DNA of 64,000 nucleotides, taken from contig NZ_JAAZQJ010000002.1 of NCBI RefSeq assembly GCF_012275375.1, forward strand, positions 372,001-436,000. Reading direction: 5' to 3'. Positions 58,393 through 64,000 of the stretch are shown here, piece after piece (position 1 is the first letter of the stretch; each line of letters opens with the position of its first letter). The position numbers and the translations under genes are program-made. The notes beneath the pieces are model-generated. The model saw only the letters and a program-made list of their open reading frames with translations, did no database searches and was not told where the DNA came from. The stretch comes from Dyella sp. SG609 (GTDB lineage: Bacteria; Pseudomonadota; Gammaproteobacteria; Xanthomonadales; Rhodanobacteraceae).

Positions 58393-58980
58393 TCAATGAG
58401 CGGCGTCGGAGACGGCGACCACACCTTCCTGCACCTGCACGCGGTCGCCCGGATCGTGGTCCATGCGGATCGTGCGGGTCACGCCGTTGTACTCGTAGGC
58501 CACGTCGTAGCCGATGATCTTGTCGCCGCCCTTGCCGGCCACGGTGGTGCAGCGGCGCTGCGTGCTGGAGACGGTGTTGTTCTCCTGGCGGTTCTTCTGG
58601 ATCTCGTGACCGGCATAGCCGCCGCCGATCGCGCCGGCCACCGTCGCCAGCGTGCGGCCCTTGCCGCCGCCGACCTGGTTGCCGAGCAGGCCGCCGGCCA
58701 CGGCGCCGATGGCGGTGCCGGCGATCTGGTGCTGATCCTTGACCGGCGCGCGCTGCGTGACCACTTCATCGTGGCAGACCTGCTGCGGCGCGCTGGCCTG
58801 GTCGCGCACCGGCGTGACGCTGACCACACGGGCGTACTTGGGACCCGCGGCCGCCGACTGCGACGCCGCCGTGCCACCCACGCCGCCATCGGCGTTCGCG
58901 TCGCGGTTACAGGCCGTGAGGCCCACCGCGAGCACGGCACCGAGCCCCAGATTAAGCGCGGAAATGACGAACCTGCTCAT
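58393..58980 (-). CDS. Glycine-zipper 2TM lipoprotein
   Basis: A 195-residue lipoprotein. Lipobox VGLTAC puts Cys near residue 24, then a Gly/Ala/Ser linker, ARVVSVTPVRDQ, CHDEVVTQRAPVKDQHQIAGT, the double glycine zipper (TAIGAVAGGLLGNQVGGGKG, TVAGAIGGGYAGHEIQ) and a C-terminal domain with YDVAYEYNGVTRTIRMDHDPG. It lacks the CxxCG motif of the other two zipper proteins. A tandem neighbour of the gene at 57877-58365 (27-base gap), probably in the same operon. Confidence 0.87.
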   Translation of the reverse strand: MSRFVISALNLGLGAVLAVGLTACNRDANADGGVGGTAASQSAAAGPKYARVVSVTPVRDQASAPQQVCHDEVVTQRAPVKDQHQIAGTAIGAVAGGLLGNQVGGGKGRTLATVAGAIGGGYAGHEIQKNRQENNTVSSTQRRCTTVAGKGGDKIIGYDVAYEYNGVTRTIRMDHDPGDRVQVQEGVVAVSDAAH

Positions 58981-59051
58981 AATGCTCTCCTGGATGGATC
59001 ACTGGCGCACCCCGCGCCATTCAAGGCGATCCGTAGTGAAATCATTGAACC

Positions 59052-59081
59052 CTCGGTCAACTGAATGTTGGCTAGACCGAG
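59052..59081. promoter_or_regulatory. Inverted repeat in the lipoprotein/tatD divergent region
   Basis: ctcggtc (59052-59058) and gaccgag (59075-59081) are perfect inverted arms 16 bases apart, in the only space where both divergent genes could be controlled. A TTGACC -35-like box on the minus strand overlaps one arm. Function is unproven. Confidence 0.3.
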
Positions 59082-59116
59082 CCGCCCTATCCTAGCCCCG
59101 TTGGCCATCCATTCCT

Positions 59117-59884
59117 GTGATCGATCTAACCGATAGCCACGCACACCTGGACGACGGCAGTTTCGACCCGGATCGCGCCGAGGTGATGCAGCGCGCCGCC
59201 GAGGCGGGCGTGCGCCGCGTCGTCGTGCCCGCCATCCATCGCGATTCCTGGGCCGGCATCGAGCGGCTGTGCCGCGACTACCCGCAGGCCCTGCCCGCCT
59301 ATGGGCTGCACCCGATCTATCTGGAACAGCACCGGCCCGAACATGTCGCCGAGCTGACGCGCTGGCTGAAGGATCACCCCGCCGTGGCCGTCGGCGAGAT
59401 CGGCCTGGACTATTTCCTGGAAGAACTCGACCGCGAACGGCAGCGCGATTACTTCGAACAGCAGCTGCACGTGGCGCGCGAATTCGACCTGCCGGTGATC
59501 GTGCATGCCCGCCGCGCGATGGACGAAGTCACTTCCACGCTGCGCCGTATCGGCGGCCTGCGCGGCGTGGTGCACAGCTTTGCCGGCAGCGAGCAACAAG
59601 CCGAACAGCTGTGGCGGCTGGGCTTTTGCCTGGGCATCGGCGGCCCGGTGACCTACGAACGCGCGCAGCGCCTGCGCCGCATCGTCGCGAGCATGCCGAT
59701 CGAATACCTGCTGCTGGAAACCGACGCACCCGACCAGCCCGGCGCCGGCCACCGCGGGCAGCGCAACGAGCCCGCGCACCTGGTGGAAGTGCTACGCGTG
59801 GTCGCCGAACTGCGCGGCGACAGCGCGGAAAACATCGCGGCCGCCACCAGCGCCAACGCCGCGACTTTGTTCCGCCGCGACTGA
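59117..59884 (+). CDS. TatD-family metal-dependent hydrolase
   Basis: A 255-residue TIM-barrel hydrolase (TatD/YjjV type, DNase or D-aminoacyl-tRNA deacylase-like). Metal motifs are in order: DSHAHLDDG at the N-terminus, the Glu in VAVGEIGLDYF near residue 95, His in VIVHARRAMDE near 130, HSFAGSEQQ near 155 and Asp in LLETDAPDQPGAGHRG near 205. The start is GTG 59117 (no ATG gives the conserved N-terminus). Confidence 0.93.
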   Translation: MIDLTDSHAHLDDGSFDPDRAEVMQRAAEAGVRRVVVPAIHRDSWAGIERLCRDYPQALPAYGLHPIYLEQHRPEHVAELTRWLKDHPAVAVGEIGLDYFLEELDRERQRDYFEQQLHVAREFDLPVIVHARRAMDEVTSTLRRIGGLRGVVHSFAGSEQQAEQLWRLGFCLGIGGPVTYERAQRLRRIVASMPIEYLLLETDAPDQPGAGHRGQRNEPAHLVEVLRVVAELRGDSAENIAAATSANAATLFRRD

Positions 59885-59890
59885 GCCCAC

Positions 59891-59937
59891 TTGCGGCCCG
59901 TCGCCGACCGCTGCTAGCCTAATAGTTCATTGAAGTA
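59891..59937 (+). promoter_or_regulatory. Promoter and operator-like palindrome of the marR-efflux operon
   Basis: TTGCGG (59891-59896) and TAGCCT (59915-59920) are 18 bases apart. Immediately downstream, tagttcattgaagta (59923-59937) is a 15-base near-palindrome (12 of 14 symmetric positions). This AT-rich site overlaps the expected start of transcription, a usual place for MarR autorepression. The TTCAnTGAA core is typical of MarR boxes. Inference only. Confidence 0.55.
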
Positions 59938-59952
59938 ATATTTCCTGGTGAA

Positions 59953-60480
59953 ATGTTCGGACTACTGGACCGCATCGACCGCATGAACGCCGGCATCCAC
60001 CATGCCAGCGAAAGCGTGCCCGGCCTGCCCGTGCACGAGGCCGTGCTGCTGCGCATGCTGCTGATGACCGGCAATGCGGTGGTCGAGGAAATCGAACGCA
60101 TCCTCAAGCCGCACGGCCTGAGCGACAGCGATTTCCGCACGCTGATGATGGTCTACACCGCACCGGGCGGCAGCACCTCGCCCAGCGAGCTGTGCGGCTT
60201 CGCGCAGCAGAGCCCGACCAATATGACGCGCATCACCAACGTGCTGGTGAAGCAGGGTTTCGTCACCCGCGCCGCCAGCGACGAAGACCGCCGCCGCGTC
60301 GAACTGAGCATCACGCCGGAAGGCCGGCGCTTCGTGCGCAAGCTGCTGCCCACGCTTTTCCCGCGCATTCACGGCGCTTTCGCCAGCCTCAGCGCCACCG
60401 AGCAGAAGACCCTCGAACAGCTTCTGCGCAAGGTGGCCGCCAATATCGATCAACTCATCGGATCGGATTCCCATCCATGA
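59953..60480 (+). CDS. MarR-family transcriptional regulator
   Basis: A 175-residue winged-helix regulator. Residues 50-125 carry the DNA-binding part: LSDSDFRTLMMVYTAPGG, the recognition helix QQSPTNMTRITNVLVKQGFV and the wing VTRAASDEDRRRVELSITPEG. The helices at both ends form the dimer interface. Its stop overlaps the outer membrane factor start (ATGA), so it heads the efflux operon and most likely represses it until a lipophilic or phenolic ligand binds. Confidence 0.93.
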   Translation: MFGLLDRIDRMNAGIHHASESVPGLPVHEAVLLRMLLMTGNAVVEEIERILKPHGLSDSDFRTLMMVYTAPGGSTSPSELCGFAQQSPTNMTRITNVLVKQGFVTRAASDEDRRRVELSITPEGRRFVRKLLPTLFPRIHGAFASLSATEQKTLEQLLRKVAANIDQLIGSDSHP

Positions 60481-61982
60481 TCGCCATTCCTCCCAAGCGC
60501 CCGTTCTTCCGCCCGCGCACCGCCCTGGTCGCCGCCGTCGTGGTTGCCCTCGCCGGTTGCGCGATTCCTGCCAAGGTGCAGCACCCGGCATTGCGCGACG
60601 AAGTGCCGCTGGCCGGCCTGGAAGCACCCGCCCGCGCCGGCTGGCCGGAAACCGACTGGTGGCGCCAGTACCAGGACCCGCAGCTGGACGACCTGATCGA
60701 GCGCGCCATGCGCGGCTCGCCCGACCTGGCCCAGGCGCAGTCGCGCCTGGAGTCGGCGCAGCAGTCGATCCGCATCGCCGCCGCGCAGGCCGGGCTCAGC
60801 GTCAACGGCAGCGCGCAGGTCATGCGCCAACGCATGAGCGAGAACGGGCTGATTCCGTCCAAGTTCCTCGGCTTCACCTGGTACAACCAGGGCGACCTGG
60901 GCGTGCAGGCGCAGTACGACTTCGACTGGTGGGGCAAGCGCCGCGCGCAGATCGATTCCGCCGTCGACCAGGCCCGCGCCGCCGCAGCGCAGCGCAGCGC
61001 CGCGGCGCTGTCGATCCAGAACGCGGTGGCCGACACCTACTTCGGCTGGCTCGCCGACGAGGCGCGCATCGAGGTGGCGCGCAAGCAGGTCGACACGCAG
61101 AACCAGTACGTGCGCGTCGAGGATCTTCGCGTGCGCCAGGGCGTGGACCTGCCCGACGACGCGCAGAAGGCGCGCATCCAGCAGGCTTCCGCGCGCGAGC
61201 TGCTGGTGGCGCTGGAAAGCTCGGCGAAGATCCGCCAGACCGCGCTGGCCAGCCTGCTCGGCGTCGCCCCGGCGGAGCTGCCGGCACTGACGCCGCGCGC
61301 CCTGCCGGCAATCGACGGCGGCCTGCCCGCCAACGTCGGCATGGACCTGATCGCGCGCCGCCCCGACATCGCCGCCAGCCGCTGGCAGGTCGAGGCCGCG
61401 CTGAAGCAGACCGACGCGGCGCGCGCCGAGTTCTTCCCCGACATCAGCCTGTCGGCGATGGCGGGACTCTCCAGCATCGACCTCGACAAGATGTTCAACG
61501 CCTCCAGCCGCGTGTTCTCGCTGACGCCCGCGCTGCACCTGCCGATCTTCAACAGCGGCCTGCTGCAGGCGAATTTCCGCGCCAGCAAGGCCCAGCTCGA
61601 TGCCGCGGTGGCGCAGTACAACAGCACCGTGCTGGCGGCCGCGCGCGACGTCTCGCTGCAGAGCCTGACCGCCCAGCAGCTGGTCGCGCGGCGCAAGGAA
61701 CAGGCGGCGCAGATCGCCGCCAACGAAACCCTGCTGGCCAGCGCGCAGGCGCGTGCACGCCAGGGCGTGCGCGACGTGCGCGAATCGCTGGGCGCACAGG
61801 GCCAGCTGCTGCAGACGCGCGACGACGCGCTGAGCCTGCAGGCGCAGGCGCTGTCCACCGACCTGTCGCTGATCAAGGCCCTGGGCGGCGGCTACCGCGT
61901 CGCCGCCGAGCCCGCCTCCGCTTCTTCCACTTCATCCCCATCGACCGCTATCGCCGGAGACGCCGATCATGAGCGCCACTGA
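60477..61982 (+). CDS. Outer membrane efflux factor, NodT family lipoprotein
   Basis: A 501-residue TolC-like lipoprotein. Lipobox LAGCAIP puts Cys near residue 26. Two OEP repeats follow: WWRQYQDPQLDDLIERAM with LAQAQSRLESAQQSIRIA, and DLIARRPDIAASRWQVEAA with FFPDISLSAMAGLSS. A Ser/Ala tail ends the protein. It should form the outer-membrane tunnel for the adaptor and pump encoded downstream. Its 3' end overlaps the hlyD-like gene by 14 bases. Confidence 0.92.
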   Translation: MIAIPPKRPFFRPRTALVAAVVVALAGCAIPAKVQHPALRDEVPLAGLEAPARAGWPETDWWRQYQDPQLDDLIERAMRGSPDLAQAQSRLESAQQSIRIAAAQAGLSVNGSAQVMRQRMSENGLIPSKFLGFTWYNQGDLGVQAQYDFDWWGKRRAQIDSAVDQARAAAAQRSAAALSIQNAVADTYFGWLADEARIEVARKQVDTQNQYVRVEDLRVRQGVDLPDDAQKARIQQASARELLVALESSAKIRQTALASLLGVAPAELPALTPRALPAIDGGLPANVGMDLIARRPDIAASRWQVEAALKQTDAARAEFFPDISLSAMAGLSSIDLDKMFNASSRVFSLTPALHLPIFNSGLLQANFRASKAQLDAAVAQYNSTVLAAARDVSLQSLTAQQLVARRKEQAAQIAANETLLASAQARARQGVRDVRESLGAQGQLLQTRDDALSLQAQALSTDLSLIKALGGGYRVAAEPASASSTSSPSTAIAGDADHERH

Positions 61983-63174
61983 TTCCGCCGCCACGCAGAA
62001 AGACGCCAACGACAGCGGGCTGGCCGCGAAGGACCCGCCGAAGCGGCGCCGCGCACTGCTGATCGTGCTGCTGGTGTTCGTGGTGCTGGGGCTGGGCTGG
62101 TTCTTGCTGTGGCTGCTGGTGCTGTCCAAGCGCGAGACCACCGACAACGCCTATGTGGGCGGCAACCAGGTGGCGATCTCCGCCCAGGTGCCCGGCACCG
62201 TGGTGGCGATCCTCGCCGACGACACCCAGCGCGTCGAAGCCGGCCAGGTGCTGGTGCGCCTGGACAGCACCGACGCCGACGTGCGCCTGCGCCAGGCCAG
62301 CAGCGCGCTGGCCCAGGCGGTGCGCCAGGTGCGCCAGCAGACCGACTCGGCCACCAGCGCCGACGCCGCCGTGGCCGCGCGCCGGGTGGATCTGAAAAAG
62401 GCCCAGGCCGACCTGCAGCGCCATCTGCCGCTGCTGGCCGAGCACGCCGAAGCGCCCGAAGTGGTGCAGCACCTGCGCGACGGCGTGGAGCAGGCGCAGA
62501 CCGCGCTCGACGCCGCCGTGGCCCAGGCCAGCGCCTCGCACGCGGCCATCGAAGGCACCGAGATCGCGCAGAACCCGGCGGTCGAACAGGCGCGCGCCAA
62601 CTTCCGCGCCGCCTGGGTGGCCTCGCAGCGCAATGCGATCTTCGCGCCGGTGTCCGGCTACGTCGCCCAGCGCAGCGTGCAGGTGGGCAACAGCGTGCAG
62701 CCGGGCCAGCAGCTGATGACCGTGGTGCCGCTGCACGACCTGTGGATCGACGCCAACTTCAAGGAAAGCCAGCTGCGCCACATCCATATCGGCCAGAACG
62801 CGCACTTCTCCGCAGACGTCTACGGCGGCAGCGTGGAATTCCACGGCAAGGTGGTCGGTCTGGGCGCGGGCACCGGCAGCGTGTTCTCGCTGCTGCCGGC
62901 GCAGAACGCCACCGGCAACTGGATCAAGGTGGTGCAGCGCGTGCCGGTGCGCATCGCCATCGACAACCAGGACCTGGACAAGCATCCGCTGCGCATCGGC
63001 CTGTCCACCGAAGTGACGGTGGACATCACCGACGACCGCGGCCCCGTGCTGGCGGCCTCGCCGGTGCAGACGCCGACCGCCGAAACCAAGGTCTACGACC
63101 AGATGGCCAACCAGGCCGATGCGGAAGCCGAGAAGATCATCGGCGCCAACCTCAGCCGCGGCGCGAGCCGCTGA
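61969..63174 (+). CDS. HlyD/EmrA-type membrane fusion protein
   Basis: A 401-residue periplasmic adaptor. One transmembrane anchor (residues 28-52) is preceded by Lys-Arg, then TTDNAYVGGNQVAISAQVPG and VEAGQVLVRLDSTDA, the biotinyl-lipoyl half motif, a coiled-coil hairpin (about 100-200), then AIFAPVSGYVAQRSVQVGNSV and a beta-barrel domain (LWIDANFKESQLRHI). The pattern matches EmrA. It links the MFS pump to the NodT-like channel. Confidence 0.93.
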   Translation: MSATDSAATQKDANDSGLAAKDPPKRRRALLIVLLVFVVLGLGWFLLWLLVLSKRETTDNAYVGGNQVAISAQVPGTVVAILADDTQRVEAGQVLVRLDSTDADVRLRQASSALAQAVRQVRQQTDSATSADAAVAARRVDLKKAQADLQRHLPLLAEHAEAPEVVQHLRDGVEQAQTALDAAVAQASASHAAIEGTEIAQNPAVEQARANFRAAWVASQRNAIFAPVSGYVAQRSVQVGNSVQPGQQLMTVVPLHDLWIDANFKESQLRHIHIGQNAHFSADVYGGSVEFHGKVVGLGAGTGSVFSLLPAQNATGNWIKVVQRVPVRIAIDNQDLDKHPLRIGLSTEVTVDITDDRGPVLAASPVQTPTAETKVYDQMANQADAEAEKIIGANLSRGASR

Positions 63175-63187
63175 GCCCTGACCAGCC

Positions 63188-64000
63188 ATGGCCGCCACGC
63201 CAAACGACGCCGCTCCGCTGAAACCCCTGCAGGGCGGCGCGCTCGTCCTGCTGACCATCGCCGTCGCGTTCAGCACCTTCATGGAGGTGCTGGACATGAC
63301 CATCGTCAACGTCGCGGTGCCGCACATCGCCGGCAGCCTCGGCGTGAGCTCCAGCGAAGGCACCTGGACGATCAGCTCCTACGCGCTGGCCAGCGCGATC
63401 ATGCAGCCGCTCACCGGCTGGCTGGCGCGGCGCTTCGGCGAAGTGAAGACCTTTATCGCCTCGGTCGGCCTGTTCGTGGTGTTCTCGATGCTGTGCGGCC
63501 TGGCCACCAGCATGCCGATGCTGGTGATCGCGCGCCTGCTGCAGGGCGCCGGCTCCGGCCCGATGGTGGCGCTGTCGCTGACCCTGCTGCTGTCCAGCTA
63601 TCCGAAGGCCAAGCAAGGCATCGCGCTGGCGATGTGGGCGATGACCGTGGTGGTGGCGCCGATCTTCGGCCCCATCCTGGGCGGCTGGCTGACCGACAAT
63701 TTCTCCTGGCCGTGGATCTTCTACATCAACGTGCCGGTGGGCGCGCTGGCGGCGGTGATCACCTGGGCCCTGCTGCGCAAGCGCGAGACCAAGACCTTCA
63801 AGACCCCGATCGACCTGGTCGGCCTGGTGCTGCTGGTGGTGGGCGTGGGCTGCCTGCAGTTCATGCTGGACAACGGCAACGACAACGACTGGTTCTCCTC
63901 CACCCTGATCACCGTGCTGGGCATCACCGCCCTGGTCTGCATCGTGTTCCTGATCGTGTGGGAGATGCACGCCAGGCATCCGGTGGTGGACCTGTCGCTG
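63188..64000 (+). CDS. DHA2-family MFS efflux pump, EmrB-like (partial)
   Basis: 271 codons are visible before the window ends, about half of a 14-helix EmrB/QacA transporter. FMEVLDMTIVNVAVPHIAGSL in helix 1 (motif D1), WLARRFGEVKTF between helices 2 and 3 (motif A), LLQGAGSGPMVALSL in helix 4 (motif B) and VAPIFGPILGGWLTDNFSWPW in helix 5 (motif C) are all present. It is a proton-driven drug exporter by family. The ATG is 13 bases after the adaptor stop. Confidence 0.93.
   Translation, partial: MAATPNDAAPLKPLQGGALVLLTIAVAFSTFMEVLDMTIVNVAVPHIAGSLGVSSSEGTWTISSYALASAIMQPLTGWLARRFGEVKTFIASVGLFVVFSMLCGLATSMPMLVIARLLQGAGSGPMVALSLTLLLSSYPKAKQGIALAMWAMTVVVAPIFGPILGGWLTDNFSWPWIFYINVPVGALAAVITWALLRKRETKTFKTPIDLVGLVLLVVGVGCLQFMLDNGNDNDWFSSTLITVLGITALVCIVFLIVWEMHARHPVVDLSL

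Overview
The window is a GC-rich, densely packed chromosomal segment of a gammaproteobacterium. The gene order points to the Xanthomonadales (Lysobacterales), and a Rhodanobacteraceae-type genome (Dyella, Luteibacter, Frateuria, Rhodanobacter) is the best guess. The indications are the nuo operon in A-N order, the fab/pab/tmk/holB block, the tRNA-Ser/ffs/dnaX/ybaB/recR block, the comEC/exbB/exbD/msbA/lpxK block, a KdkA-type Kdo kinase beside an OpsX-like heptosyltransferase, and many glycine-zipper lipoproteins. The genus is inferred and has not been tested. There is no phage, plasmid, transposase or CRISPR signal. Almost everything is core genome.

Layout. 1-13974 (minus): complex I genes nuoA to nuoN, with nuoN cut by the window edge and a candidate promoter at 14127-14154. 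14253-17298 (minus): pilZ, a PIG-L deacetylase and an ArnT-like glycosyltransferase. The last two lie between holB and pilZ, which are neighbours in many relatives, and a REP-like inverted pair sits at that junction. 17452-27981 (minus): yceD-rpmF-fabH-fabD-fabG-acpP-fabF-pabB-pabC-mltG-tmk-holB, headed by a strong sigma-70 promoter so close to yceD that the message may be leaderless. 28164-29200 (plus): a small membrane protein and yceF-type maf. 29197-30789 (minus): a second ArnT-like glycosyltransferase. 30830-35389 (plus): moxR, DUF58, transglutaminase tgpA and a Slp-like lipoprotein, ended by a clear terminator.

35457-39778 (minus): hinT, recR, ybaB, dnaX, SRP RNA, tRNA-Ser(GGA) and an MBL-fold hydrolase. 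39810-42214: kdkA and a divergent heptosyltransferase, a pair of short dispersed repeats, and a DUF6165 gene. 42348-42851: a glycine-zipper protein. 43004-51394 (minus): lpxK, msbA, exbD, exbB, comEC, lolD, lolC, an envelope block for lipid A completion and flipping, energy transduction, DNA uptake and lipoprotein release. 51535-55983 (minus): ygfX, sdhE, sdhB, sdhA, sdhD, sdhC and an SdhAF4-like assembly factor. 56115-59884: ygfZ, a SleB-like cell wall hydrolase with a long, highly structured leader, two more glycine-zipper lipoproteins and a TatD-family hydrolase. 59953-64000 (plus): a marR-regulated tripartite efflux operon (MarR, NodT-type outer membrane factor, HlyD/EmrA adaptor, EmrB-type MFS pump cut by the window end).

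Functionally the window joins respiration (complexes I and II), fatty acid, folate and lipid A synthesis, replication clamp loading and repair, and envelope transport. I did not find a convincing new multi-gene system. The most unusual observations are: comEC has no in-frame stop and its frame stays open for 1784 codons through exbB and exbD into msbA; a run of perfect hairpins forms the 5' leader of the cell wall hydrolase; a 10-bp inverted repeat encloses tRNA-Ser; the fab operon promoter looks leaderless; and PabB carries the PIAGT motif expected in TrpE.
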